64,000 bases of DNA. It comes from Gigaspora rosea (taxonomy: Eukaryota > Glomeromycota > Glomeromycetes > Diversisporales > Gigasporaceae). Position 1 is the stretch's first letter; each line of letters starts with the position of its first letter. The stretch covers positions 202,375 through 266,374 of the forward strand of contig QKWP01000245.1 of the NCBI GenBank assembly GCA_003550325.1, given 5' to 3'. The notes under the pieces are model-generated. The model was not told where the DNA came from. It worked only from the letters and a program-made list of their open reading frames with translations, and did no database searches. The position numbers and the translations under genes are program-made. This document shows positions 1-11,686 of the stretch, one piece after another.

Positions 1-10
1 TTTAAAACTT

Positions 11-193
11 TTAAATACATTCGGAAGTATTCGAAGTTTTGTAAGTATTAGAAACACCAATTCCAAGATTATCAAATCTTTCTGAAAAGCTCTGAGTCAG
101 TTCAGAACCTCTTTTTTCTTCTAGAGATGCTTTTCCCTTATTAGACTTCTTGCTTGAGGCCTTCTTTGAACTTTTCTTTGTAGCGACTTTCAT
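11..193 (-). CDS. short lysine-rich ORF, possible first exon
   Basis: A 60-codon open frame starts at 193 and stops at 11-13. The first 26 residues are a Lys/Ser-rich stretch (MKVATKKSSKKASSKKSNKG), the kind of basic tail seen in nuclear proteins, followed by a polar segment. No domain is recognisable. It lies at the window edge, so it may be the 5' exon of a gene that continues to the left, or a chance frame. Basic composition and a clean ATG are the only support. Confidence 0.25.
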   Translation of the reverse strand: MKVATKKSSKKASSKKSNKGKASLEEKRGSELTQSFSERFDNLGIGVSNTYKTSNTSECI

Positions 194-1342
194 TCCTTTA
201 AAGATTTCTAAAATATTTTAAGATAAAAAATGATAAAAAAACTTAAATGAAGTTAGTAGTATAGTTAGTATTAAATAATAAATGGAAAACTTAAAATTTA
301 AACGTAAATTAAAAAAAAAAAAACTAAAATAAACAATAAATAAATAAGAAGCTTAAGATGTAAAGAAAATTTTAATATTAAACGAATAAAAATAGTTGGA
401 ATATTATCGAGAAGTTGCTTGAAGTTTAAACTGTGCCAAGGTTGCAAAATGTTGAAATGTAAACAATGAAAACAATGTTGATTGTCTATCTAATTATATA
501 CTATTTATAGTAATATTTTCTAATTGTATACTATTTATAGTAATATTTTATTAATCCTAGGTGTAGCAGAATTAAGCCAAAATTACGCAAAATTTTCTTA
601 ATGATGCTGCAGCAGCTAACTAAGTGAAAAATGTTACTGAGCCAATTTTACTATTGAGCAGGCCTATTTTTTAAAAAATTTCCTTTTTGGTAGCTAAAAA
701 ATCAAAAAATTTTAATTTCCAGCTAAAATTAAGAATTTTGAAGATCATCAGCCTAAATTACTTAATGCAGTTTTATTATCTCTTAAACTATCTAGCAGGC
801 AAATTTGCCCACTAAAATTATTTTTAAAAAGTTTTTTTGAGTTTTCTTAAAATCTTTTTAAGCTTGACCCCTCCTATTTATTGAATAAAATTAAAGATAT
901 TCCTTTTATAAATAATATATTTAAATTTTATTATTCTATTTTTAATTTTGATCAAGATATTACATTTTTTACAAAACTTATTTTTTAATTTTACTATTAA
1001 AATTTTAAAAAGTTTCTTAAAATTTTATATGTTCCCGAAGAAAAATTTTATAGTTTCTACTAAGTAAAGTCTAAATTTTGCTTAATAAATTATAAAGTTA
1101 AAATAATAAAAGTAATGTAATTTTAAATTGTCTACAACTTTGGATTAAGGTAATAGGGGTTAAATCTTAAATTTTTATTAAGTAAAACTAAAAAAAAGGA
1201 AAAAATTTTTAAAATTAAAATTTCTTTAAAAAATTATAAAATTTTCTTTTATAAGCAACCTCAAATTTTTTATAAATATTAAGTAAATAAAATAAAGTTT
1301 TAAAAGTATATAATCATAGTTTTTATTAAACAAAAAATTATA
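194..1342. other. AT-rich stretch without a gene
   Basis: No frame looks coding on either strand. It holds a two-copy tandem repeat of about 30 bp at 489-548 (unit contains ATACTATTTATAGTAATATT) and a stray AGCAGGCAAATTTGCC motif at 794-809 that resembles the palindrome in the 85-bp repeat further right. Confidence 0.6.
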
Positions 1343-1513
1343 AAATATTTTTATTTTTAAAAAAAATAGATCAGACATGAATTTATAAAATTTAAGCAGG
1401 CAAATTTGCCTGCTGAACCTGGACAGTNAAATATTTTTATTTTTAAAAAAAATAGATCAGACATGAATTTATAAAATTTAAGCAGGCAAATTTGCCTGCT
1501 GAACCTGGACAGT
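1343..1513. repeat. 85-bp exact duplication around a single N
   Basis: Positions 1343-1427 and 1429-1513 are identical, and the only base between them is N (1428). Each copy contains the 20-bp perfect palindrome AGCAGGCAAATTTGCCTGCT. Exact identity that stops at the N is the signature of a contig join whose overlap was not merged, so this is probably an assembly artefact and not a biological tandem repeat. Confidence 0.8.
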
Positions 1514-1573
1514 TTAAGGGATATATAATTTTTGCGTATTATTGATTAACATTATCTTACTTTCTAAAATAAA

Positions 1574-1647
1574 TATGGGGTGAGTCAGTAGAAAAGGGAC
1601 AAATTTTTAGATAAATTTGTCTCTTTTCTACTGACTCACCCCCATAT
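1574..1647. repeat. short inverted-repeat hairpin element
   Basis: Two arms of about 33 nt (1574-1606 and 1614-1647) are inverted copies with one substitution and one indel. They contain GGTGAGTCAGTAGAAAAG on the left and its complement on the right, with a loop of about 8 nt. It looks like a minimal foldback or MITE remnant. Confidence 0.7.
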
Positions 1648-1774
1648 AACGTTTTAAATAGTTGCGCATATGTTTGCATCTATGTCCAAATAATTTTAAT
1701 ACATTTATCACACTATTTTTAAAACAGAAAAATGTTAACATAACAATTTAATATATATTATAAAAATAACTATA

Positions 1775-2052
1775 GCAGAGGTCTTTTTCAATTTTTAACA
1801 GCTCCCTAACTTGTTTAGTGCGTCGAAAGTGCATTGGGATTGCCAAGTGTAACTCGGGTTTGCATTATGAGAGCATCTTTCTACATTGCGAATACAAAGT
1901 AAAATTTCCAATTATATAACATAATTAGAAATTTACATTGTACTTACAACGCAGGAAGATGCTCTCCTTTTGCCAACCTGGGCTACTCTTGACGCACTCC
2001 CAATGAATTAAAGCAAGGTAGGGCAGCTATTAAAAATCAAAAAGACCTCTGC
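1775..2052. mobile_element. MITE, 278 bp, TA target duplication
   Basis: Terminal inverted repeats begin GCAGAGGTCTTTTT and are bounded by TA on both sides (1773-1774 and 2053-2054), the target duplication typical of Tc1/mariner-type elements. Internal arms also pair (GAGAGCATCTTTCT near 1869 with its complement near 1954, and GTGCGTCGAAAG with a partner near 1989), so almost the whole element folds on itself. It has no coding capacity. Confidence 0.8.
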
Positions 2053-2335
2053 TAATAACACCTAGTTTGCATTAATTTGAAATAATTCGCAGATTTTTGA
2101 ATGGAGTTAAATATTGTAGCTTTATTCCTTTTTGGAATAAATCTATTTAATTCGAAATGCATTGCATTAATTTAAAGTTTATGAAATCAAATGTATTATA
2201 TTCATTAAAAAATTAGATATAAATAAGATGAAATGTTTTATTTGCTCTTTGCATTAAATTTTTTCGATTCAATTAACTTTTACATACTTAAAACATTTCA
2301 AACCTTTTTAAAGTTATAAATTTATCTTCTTAAAA

Positions 2336-5300
2336 ATGTCTGACTTCAAATGCACTTTCTGCCCACGTACTTTTGCAAAGCGCAATTCATTATCTAAACA
2401 TATGAAAGTTTGTGTTTTTATTGGCAATGAAGATGAACAACTCTTTGCGAATAATACTGCTCAAGTTTGCAATTATTCGAAACCAATTAAACAAAATCAA
2501 AATGAAAATTTTGATATTAATGAATATAAATCAGATAGTGAATCTTCTACCAAAAAAATATCATTTAAAGATATCAAGTTTCGCAAATCTTCGAAAGTAG
2601 TTAAAGATATTCAATTCGATTCTAATAGTAATCTTGATAGCACTCTTGCTAGTCCTTTGCATGTATCTAATGCAGATGAACTTGCTAGTGATTTTGATAA
2701 TATGTCATTTGAATTAGATAATTCCAATATAAATTCGAACATGTTTGAATTTGACCCAACTTCTAATTTACTTGACGATCTTGAAACCACTATTAATGAT
2801 GATCAGGAATTTTCTAATGATAATTCTACCTACTTCGAACATATTCAAAGCTCTTCTTCAGATGAAGAAATTGATCAGAAATATGAAGAATTTCCTAATG
2901 AAGCTTACGCTGATTTAATGGTTTTGGTTACTAAATATAAATTAAGTAATGCAGCTAGAAATGCTATTATTTCATTTTTTAATAAGCATTCAAAACATTC
3001 AAAATCACTATTACCAAAAAATATTAGACAAGAAAAAGAGTTTATGAATAATATTAAATCTAACTTGTCATATAAGAAAACCAAAATATTAGATCTTGAT
3101 GATACTGGGTATTTCTTATACCATATGCCATTAATCAGCTGTATTGAAAATATATTAAAAATTTCTGATATAGCACAAAATTTAGAATTTGAATATAAAG
3201 AATTATATAAAACTACAGAGGTATATATAACTTTAATATTATTTGTAAATACAATATTTATTTTGTTTTTATTAATCTATTTTTATTTTTTTTAAAAGAT
3301 AGTAAAGAGATTATTTATAAAAAGCAAAATAATAGAATGTGGTAGAAAACTGCTCAAAATTCTTTGCCTATAGGATCAAAACTTTTATCAATTATTTTAT
3401 ATTCATATGCAACAAATTGTGACACATTGGGTAAAAGTCAGCTTCACCCAATATATATGTCACTAGGAAATATACCTACATGGCGAAGAAATAAGCAGGA
3501 TGCAAAGCAGTTATTGGGCTATTTGCCAATAATCAAAATATCTGCTAAAAATAAACCAAAAGTCAGACAAACATTTCATAAATGTTTAGAAATTTTATTA
3601 GAACCAATTCGAAACTATTCGAAATTGAGTTTAAATATGTTAATTGATAACAAAGTTGTCTGGTTATATCTGAAAGTTTCGACTATAATCGCAGATTGGC
3701 CAGAAGCTGCTACCTTTTGTCTGACTTATAAATCAACAAATTCAAATCATCCTTGTCATTTTTGTTTAGTAAATAGAGATAATTTGGCAAGTACAGAATT
3801 TTCTAAACATGATTTGGTGCTTAGAAATCATGAAAATATGCTAAACTATCTTAATAATAGTGAAGAAAATTCAGTATGTATAGAATCCATACCAAATTAC
3901 TTTCGGAACTTTAAGTAAGTTTATTGTTTTATTTATTTTATATTATTCTAATAATTTCGAAATAATTTAAAAATATTCAGAATACTAAAAATATTTAAAG
4001 AGTACAAAACAAACTTTACTTTAGATACTTATTTTAGAATTAAATAATTTTGAATTATTGCGAATTATTTTAAAATGGGTCAAAATATTTTAAATATATT
4101 TAGAGTTCAAATACAAATTTTACTTTTTGATGATTAATTAATGCTATTCATTTCGCAACCATGTGAATAATATTAAACTTTTCAAACTTTTAAATATTAT
4201 AACTACGCAATATATAATCATTATTAATATTTATACTTTTATTAATTTAAGTGATATGAATACTGTATTTATGAAGCAACAGTTATTGATAGAATGCATC
4301 ATTTAGATTTGGGATTATTTAAACATCAAATTAATTTTACATGCAGTCTATTAAAAGAAAGATTGGAGCTTCAATTCTGGATACTATTGATAATAGATTA
4401 GCCAATATTCCAAGATTTCCAGAACTTAAAATTTTTAAAATAGGATTCAATTACTTGCTAGAATTACTGCAAATGAGTATCGTAACCTTATGAAGGTTAT
4501 GATATTTGTTCTAGACAGCCTGGATATTGACGAATCTGTTCAAAATAAGTTATTGATGCTTTATGAAGATTGGAATAATACTGTATGTATCTTTTAAGTC
4601 GATATGAAGAGTTCACTGATAGCGACTTAAAAGATTTTGAGGTATGTAAATAATTTCGCAACTTTGCGAACATTTTAGAATTATTTGAAAAATTTAAATT
4701 AAATAATTTTATCATCAAATATTAATATAGTTTTATTTTATTTAGAATCTAATAATAAATTGGGCTCAATAATTTACTAAACTTTTTAAAACAAATTCTG
4801 CTTCTAAATTAAAGTTTCCAAAATTGCATTCATGGGTCTATCATACTACTGATTTAATTAAAAAATATGGTTGTTTGAATGGATTTTCTACTGAAACTTA
4901 TGAAAGTCTTCATAAAGATTTTGTTAAAACACCATATTATTTAAGTAATAAACAAAATATAGAGGATCAAATAATGAAAGTGGTAATAATTGTTTAATTA
5001 TTAATAATGTTTATAATATTTTTTTAAAAGTTAACTAAATTTATTTATATTAAATAGGTTCAAAGACAGGCTATTGCATCAAATTTGTTATCAAGCAAAC
5101 TAAAAAATTCCAAAACTATAAATCCTTTTAAATTTACTAATTTAATTTGGACATTTGGTTTAAATAATGCTCAGGAATTTATTGATCACAGATTAAAAAA
5201 TTATAGGCCAAATTCTAAAATATATTCTGGGCTTGAACATTTATTAGAATATTTAACTATATATTTTAGTTCAACAAACCAAAATAATTATATAATTAAT

Positions 5301-5749
5301 ATATATAGCTCAGTAACTTTAGAAAATGGTTCTATAATTCGAGCAACAGATAATTTTTATGGAAAAGCCTGGTATAGCAATGTAGCAGTTGCTATGGATT
5401 CTGAAGAACTATTTGAATATTTGACAGATAAAGGAATTTGTTATGGACAGGTACAGTATTTGTTGTATTTTTTTTTTAGATTTTTAAAATATTAATTTTT
5501 TAATATTTAATTTTTTAGATATACTTATTAATCAAAGTTGAAACTACTGAAGGAAATGTGGATAATCTCGCATTAATTCGGTGGTATGATTTTAAGTCTA
5601 AAAGGAATCAATATCATTATGGATGTCCTAGACTTAAATTAACAGAATTATATAATATAGTTAATGTTGAAGCAATTAAAAATAATGTTCATATAATTCC
5701 ACGCTTTGATAAAACTAATGATTATTTAGTAAATAAGTATATCTTCTAA
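2336..5749 (+). pseudogene. decayed Plavaka/CACTA-type transposase gene
   Basis: An open frame from 2336 starts with a C2HC zinc finger (CTFCPRTFAKRNSLSKHMKV then Cys), followed by an acidic Ser/Asn-rich linker. A likely intron (3221-3298) follows. Downstream pieces carry motifs I recall from fungal Plavaka transposases: LP-x-GSKLL near 3364, HPIYMSLGNIPTWRR near 3448, RMHHLDLGLFKH at 4291-4326, YKS-x4-HPCHFC near 3725, GLNNAQEFIDHRLKNY near 5155, and a C-terminal part with RATDNFYGKAWYSNVAVA then YLLIKVE and LALIRWYDF (intron about 5450-5519). It is broken by an in-frame TAG at 3343-3345 just before the LP-x-GSKLL motif, by frame changes near 3300, 3915-4255 and 4355-4480, and by pieces that cannot be joined in one frame. 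I infer an inactive copy. Terminal repeats were not found. The family name rests on motif memory; the alternative is another CACTA-like clade. Confidence 0.7.
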
Positions 5750-7053
5750 TAAAATTAAATCAGTTTAGAAAAATTTAAAATAGTTCGAAATGTTTCGCAT
5801 TAATTAAATACATATAAAATTCTATAGAGTAAAAACCTTAAATTTAAAGTTCAGTATATTAAACTATTTAAAAGACGATATTAAGTATAAAAATTTAAAA
5901 AATATTTCGCTCAATATCGAATAAACTTAAACATAATTTTAATTATTTAAAAGTTTTCGAAACTATTAATTATCACAATTAACTAAAATATCGAAAAATA
6001 AAGAAAGTATTTCGAATATATTTAAATAACTTGAATAATTCAATTTATCAATAAAACAAAATTAGAATAGTTTATTCTGGAAAAATTCAAAATATTTCGC
6101 AAAACGTAAACATTATTTTATTGATTTTCATAAATCTGACCAATAGAAGAATTTATAATTTATTTGACCAATATGGTAAATTATGTTGTTTTGATTTTCA
6201 TTATCTGACCAATAGAAAAATTTAAATTTATTTAACCAATATAGTAATTTTACATTGTATAATTTATTTGGAATACGGATTGACATTTTAAAAAATTTAA
6301 TGCATCAGCTTATGCAAATCTCGATGAAGTTTAAAGCTATTTTAATGATTTAATTCACAAGATAGCTTCAAATTTTGTCGAGATATGAACTGTGAAAATT
6401 AAAAAGTCTTGAAGAATTTAAATAACGCAAATAAAATTATAGAGTTTTAGAAACCAAATAATGAACTGGGATATTAAACAAAAGTAGAAAAGACAGAAAT
6501 TAAATTATATGACAAAATTTCGAAAGTATTCGCAACAGTTCAGAGTATTTAAAAAATGATTCAATTATCAATTAAACAAAATTAGAATAGTCAATAATTC
6601 AGAACGCATATTTTACAATTATAATTAAATTAAAGTATTACTAAAGTTTAAAAACTTTTAAATTATTTTAGAATAATTCGAAAATATGGCATAAAACTTA
6701 ATAAAAGTAAATATTTTCATGTGATAAAATATTAGAATTAAGTGCTGTGATATTCATAGTACTAAACTAATTCGAACTAATTCGAATTGATTAAACTTTG
6801 ACAAAATTAAAGTATTTATTAAGACAAACGAAAAAAAATATATAAATAAAAATCAAACATAAAAAAGAATAAAAAATAAAAATATAAAAATAAAAATATA
6901 TAAAAATGTATAAAATAAAAAATAAGATATATATAAAATAAAATAAAAAAATATAAAAACGTAATAGAAATAAAAAAAAACAATATATATATATGTAATA
7001 AAATAAAAATAAAAAAACGTATAGAAATAAAAAAAGTAAAAAAAATTATTATT
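5750..7053. other. AT-rich intergenic stretch rich in TTCGAA/TTCGCA motifs
   Basis: No coding frame looks real. The motifs TTCGAA, TTCGCA and TGCGAA recur far more often than expected for such AT-rich DNA (for example near 5786, 5906, 5956, 6013, 6096, 6520, 6678 and 6770). A near-duplicate of about 60 bp (ATTTTCATAAATCTGACCAATAG and variant) sits at about 6124-6240. The stretch separates two convergent genes, so it also holds both 3' ends. Confidence 0.5.
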
Positions 7054-8640
7054 TTATTCGTGATGACCAGCATCTTCAGAATGAGATTGTGTTGGCGGGA
7101 GGCTTGAAGATGAGGAAGGAGGCGGATTATCCTGGCTTGTGGAATGCGGATTATCTTGGCTTTGTGCGAGATCTTGCGAATAATCTTGATATGATTCGGA
7201 TTCATGTGAATGGTGGGGAGAATCAGGGACGGAACCAGGGCTTAGTGCAACTCGTTTGCCCTTTTTAGTAGTGCGGGATGTGGTGGGAGCCCTCTTACGT
7301 TTTCGACCCCGCTTACTAGATGATGCTTCGACTTGTTCATCTTCCGTTAAAGAATCCTCATCATCAGTAGCAGGGGGGCGACAAGCAGTGCCAGCTATTA
7401 ACTTATCCTTATTTAATTAAATTTACAAATATTAGAATTATTTTACGTATATTTAAATAATTTAAATATAATTAATTATATATTACTTACTATGTTTTTA
7501 TTTAATCTATTTTTAATTATTTCATCGCTCATAGTGAGCTTTTCATAATGTTTGTGTAGCAATATTTGGCATACGTTATTGTGTATGCCAATTGCATATT
7601 GGTGGGTATGGAAGCTGGCCATGCCCTCACAAGTATGTGTGTAAAATAGGTCTCTTCGGCATTATTTTCATCTATGGGCTTAAAAAGCTTTTTATAGCAT
7701 AATTTGGTTTTAGCGGATTGCTTCCAGTCCATAATAGTTTGCGGCGTGGCGTTTGTGTTTATTGGGTCTAAGAGGGTCTCCCCAAAAACGGCAAAAACTG
7801 ATTCCTTTATTTTCGAGGAAACTCGACTTCGGCAAGTTTGATGCTGAGATAGGAGCTAAAAAATAAATTTATGCGAATAAATTTAAAACAGTTCGAATTA
7901 GTTCGAAATACATTGATATTTTAAGAAACATATTAAAAAAAACAAAAATGCAATAATTTAACACAATGCGAATGTAATCGAATTTATGAAAAAATTTACA
8001 GGTTTTGCAAGTTTATCTTCATAATATGTATTCCAATCTCTATCATCCATTCCTTCATAAAATTCTGCTTCATTTACTAGGAGGTATTCCTCAGTTTCAG
8101 TTTTAAATTGATCCTCCGTAGGATAAATATAGTTTGCAATTAGCCGTCTAGCTATTGCTGCACAAGTTTGCTATTATAAAATAAAATATTATTAACTTAG
8201 ATTAAATTAATTATAAACATTTTATATAATTGATAAAAATAATAATTACTTTAATGAATTTTGTTTCATTCGAAAGGTTAAGACCTTCCGACATACGACT
8301 ATCTATTTTTGAAATCTTTCGCTCCAATCTATCAACTTTTTCAGATAGCCCAATAAGCATATCCTTAATTTCGGCCAAAGTAATTTGATCTTAAATTATT
8401 TTAAATATTAGATTAATTTAAAAATATTATAAATAAAAATTAACAAAATAAAAAAAATTATATTATTGAATTATAACCATTGGAAGGTCTTGGAAATCCT
8501 GAGCCAATAGTTTCGGTAGGCTGCGCAGCAGCCCCCTCAGTATCTTGCGGAGGTACGCGACTATCTGCTGTCATATTTAAAAACTCTTCACGCCTTTGAG
8601 CTGCCATTTTTACGAAATCTTCACGTCTTTTAGTGGACAT
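7054..8640 (-). CDS. five-exon gene of unrecognised family, one frameshift
   Basis: Exons at 8640-8478, 8389-8250, 8170-8000, 7855-7491 and 7407-7054 are joined by GT-AG introns, and every junction keeps phase. The start is MSTKRREDFVKMAAQRREEF. Exon 2 is heptad-rich and probably a coiled coil (LAEIKDMLIGLSEKVDRLE). Exon 3 holds a module ending WNTYYEDKLAKP with YPTEDQFKTETEEYL before it. Exon 4 encodes FAVFGETLLDPINTNATPQ. Exon 5 has a strong nuclear-localisation-like cluster (KRGRKRKRAPTTSRTTKKGK) and a Ser/Pro/Gln-rich disordered tail. Exon 4 is one nucleotide short of a full phase: the frame changes inside a TG/CA run at about 7635-7644, after which THTCEGMASFHTHQYAIG reads on. This is a real one-base deletion or a sequencing slip. 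I do not recognise the family; a nuclear, possibly transposon-associated, function is only an inference. Confidence 0.6.
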
Positions 8641-9230
8641 TTTTTCACCTTTTTCTAATTTTCAAGCAGACATTTGAGAGAGAGAAAAAAAAAGAGAGAG
8701 AAAGGGAGAGAGGAATAAAAGGAAGTATATAATATGTATATAATAAAAAATGAAATAAAAAAAATTGCGAAAGGTTTTAGTTATATTAAAGATTAATCAG
8801 AAAAATGTAATAAATGAGATAAGGAATGAGTATAGAAGAGAGAATTTAATGTGTCAAATAAAGTTGATAGGAAAATTACGAAGAGGAAGATAGGGAAATT
8901 GAATTTATTTAAATATTTTCAAGATAGTTCTAATGTAATCAAATTATTTCGCATATATCAAGTTCTTTAATTATTTCTTATTAACTACAAATGCATTTAA
9001 ATATATTCGCTTTATCTAAAGTAATCAATTTTTTATATATTACTTATGTAACTTTCAGTATTATGATTTATAATTTACGTTAAACCAGTATTGTTATAGA
9101 TAATACAAAAATAATACCATATGGTATTATTTTTGTATAAATAAAATTCAACTCATTTTTATATAATTTAAAGTTATTTAATATATTAAATACATTAGAA
9201 AAATGTCGCTATTTTCGTTTAATGTTTTTA
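8641..9230. other. upstream region with GA-rich tract
   Basis: This is the 5' flank of the minus-strand gene. A polypurine tract of GA and GAAA repeats runs from about 8672 to 8722, some 30-80 bp upstream of the start codon, where a promoter element could lie. The rest is AT-rich with a few TTCGAA/TTCGCA motifs and no convincing frame. Confidence 0.4.
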
Positions 9231-9900
9231 ATAACTCCTGATTACTTCGAAGTAAATTTGATGTTAAAACAATGCACAATATAGCGACTTCCTTAAATGT
9301 ATTAGCCCCTATCAAACTATAACCTTTTATTACTATATTTAGGATAAGCGAAATACTTTTAAATAAATTAATCCGCTTGAAATCAAACAATGCCCAGTTA
9401 TAGAATATTTCACGAACATGCGTATTGTGCATTATTCTATTAAGCATTCTTAGATTTTTATGTAATCGGGTTTTTCAATATATTTATAAGTACTAAAGTA
9501 ATTGATATGTAAGGGATTTAAGTAAAAATTTTTACCTTTTTAGCCATTCAATCGTTGACCCAATAAATTATAAGCTTTAATAACTCCTGACCACTTCGAA
9601 GTAAATTAAAACAATGCGCAATACGGCAATTTCTTAAATGTATTAGCCCTTATCAAACTATTATTCTTTTAACCTTTTATTACTATATTTAGAATAAGCG
9701 AAATACTTTTCAAACAATGTTCATTTATATAAAATTTCACGAACATGCATTATTCTAGATTTTTATGTAATCGGGGTTTTTTCAATATATTTATAAGTAC
9801 TAAAGTAATTGATATGTAAGGGGTTTATTAGAAGCGAAAAAAAGCAAAATTTTTACCTTCTTAGCAAGTCAATCGTTGGCCCAATAAATTATAAGCTTTA
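9231..9900. repeat. tandem duplication, unit about 349 bp
   Basis: Copy 1 (9231-9579) and copy 2 (9580-9900) both start with the motif ATAACTCCTGA, share AATGTATTAGCCC and CTTTTATTACTATATTTA, and both end AATAAATTATAAGCTTTA. Copy 2 has small deletions. Minus-strand frames of 89 aa (9178-9447 and 9861-10130) overlap them and look partly coding (hydrophobic, with IFYNW and AYNLLGQRL), so a decayed exon may have been duplicated. I do not recognise the product. Confidence 0.75.
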
Positions 9901-10644
9901 AAATATTCGCACATTTGTGAAATAAATAAAATAATTATAACTAAAATTATATAAATATAGATGGTAATGAACTTTGAAAATTCAACTAATTGAGAATTAT
10001 TTCGAATTGTTGCGAATATTATAGAAATATTAAACATCAAAATTAAATATTTTATTAAATAATGAATGACTTCGAATAAATTAGAATTACAAGCTTCGAA
10101 TTTAATCGAATTGTATTTAAACCCTATCATTTTTTATAATACATTTCATTCCGCTTCTTTGTTTTCTATTGTCTTCGCTTTGACTACTACTTTTGTTTTG
10201 AGCTATAATCTTCGTTTCACTCTCTTTTTCTAAATACTTCAAAGTGAAAAAAAAAAAAAAAAAATATATTTCTCAGAAGTGTTGGTGTTCTTGCAAAACG
10301 TCGGAGAAATCTAGTACATAATCACGCTTTTTTACAGGTTTTCGCATATTTCGCACGGTTTCGCAATTTATTATAAAATTTTATATTTTTTATTTATTAT
10401 TATATTTTAATTATATTTAAAAATTTTTAAACAATATTACATATTTTATTATATATTATATTTTAATTATTATATATTCTTTACAGTATTATTTTTACAT
10501 TATTACATTATTACATATTATTTTAAATATATTCGCACTTCGTCGCATCTAATTCTATTACTATATACAAAAAACTAGCTATAACACTTATTTTCATTCA
10601 CCCCATAGTTAGCTATTATCTTCGCTTCTTTATTTTCTATCGTC

Positions 10645-10840
10645 TTCGCTTTGACTAATATTTTTTTTCATAATATATATCCCACTTCCTTTTTGAAAAA
10701 CTTCGAAAAAATTCATTATTATTTGCACGCAGATAGTTTTCAACCGCCTCTTTAATCTCTTTTTGATCTGGATATATACTATATTCTAGCAAAGCTTTGG
10801 AGGCACCCTTTACTTTTGCTATAACGACATTTCGCTCTCT
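10645..10840 (-). pseudogene. relic module related to the gene at 7054-8640
   Basis: The minus strand reads KALLEYSIYPDQKEIKEAVE, then NYLRANNNEFFRSFSKRKWD and IYYEKKY before a stop. This parallels exon 3 of the gene at 7054-8640 residue by residue: YPTEDQFKTETEEYL, then NEAEFYEGMDDRDWNTYYED. The shared pattern is YP-x(8)-V/E-x2-YL-x2-N-x2-EF-x(8)-W-x2-YYE. Flanking exons were not found, so this is a single-exon relic or a member whose other exons have decayed. Confidence 0.55.
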
Positions 10841-11112
10841 TTTTTAAATATTCTTGCAAAGGCCAGTGAAAGTGCCAGAAAAGTCGCAAAGTGTCGAAGA
10901 AGTCAGGAATAAATAAAATAAATTAAACATTAAAAAAATAAGTAAAAAAAAAAATGAAAAAACATAAACGAATCCCATATCTTCATTTTTCTGAAGTAAG
11001 AGTTCACGTTCTTGCAAATTCAGAAATTGCGAAAGGTTTTTGCAAAATGCCAAAAAAGTCGCGAAGTGCCAAAAAATCTGAGTTGATTTTCTTGCAAAGT
11101 GCCAAAAAGTAA

Positions 11113-11686
11113 GGGGTCTGTTTTCGCAAAGTGCCGAAATAAAATAAATTAATAAAAAAAAATTTAAAAATAAGCCAAAAAAAACAAAAACAAAAAACAC
11201 AAAATGAAAAAATAAATAAAGCGAAACATCGCAAGAACTTGCAAAAACTTATATAATCTTTATAATTTGTCTGCACGTATTTATCTACAGCAGACTTTAA
11301 CTAAATCACATCGGGATAGATCGCTACTTGGATAATTTCTTTTGCAAAAACGTGTGAAAACTTGCGAAAACTTGTGCTCATTTCTTTAAAGAAGTGTTAG
11401 GGGTCTGTTCTCGCAAAGCGCTGAAATAAAATAAATTAATAAAAAAATTTTTAAAAATAAGCCAAAAAAACAAAAACAAAAAACACAAAATGAAAAAATA
11501 AATAAAGCGAAACCTTGCAAAAACTTGCAAAAACTTACATGATCTTTATAATTTGTCTGCACGTATTTATCTACAGCAGACTTTAACTGAATCACATTGG
11601 GATAGATCGCTACTTGGATAATTTCTTTTGCAAAAACGTCGAAAACTTGCGAAAACTTGTGCCCATTTCTTTAAAGAAGCGTTCCC
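11113..11686. repeat. tandem duplication, unit 287 bp, with relic exons
   Basis: Copy 1 starts at 11113 and copy 2 at 11400, both with GGGGTCTGTT, and both run to a TTTCTTTAAAGAAG motif. On the minus strand each copy encodes KEIIQVAIYPDVIQLKSAVD and then KYVQTNYKD followed by a GT donor (copy 2 around 11545-11635, copy 1 around 11258-11348). These are again related to exon 3 of the gene at 7054-8640. The intervening poly-A rich half has no coding signal. Confidence 0.75.

Noticed and set aside
6819..7205. 128-codon minus frame with a very hydrophobic C-terminal half.
   Set aside because: It reads through the A/T-rich 3' flank and the last exon of the gene at 7054-8640 in the wrong frame.
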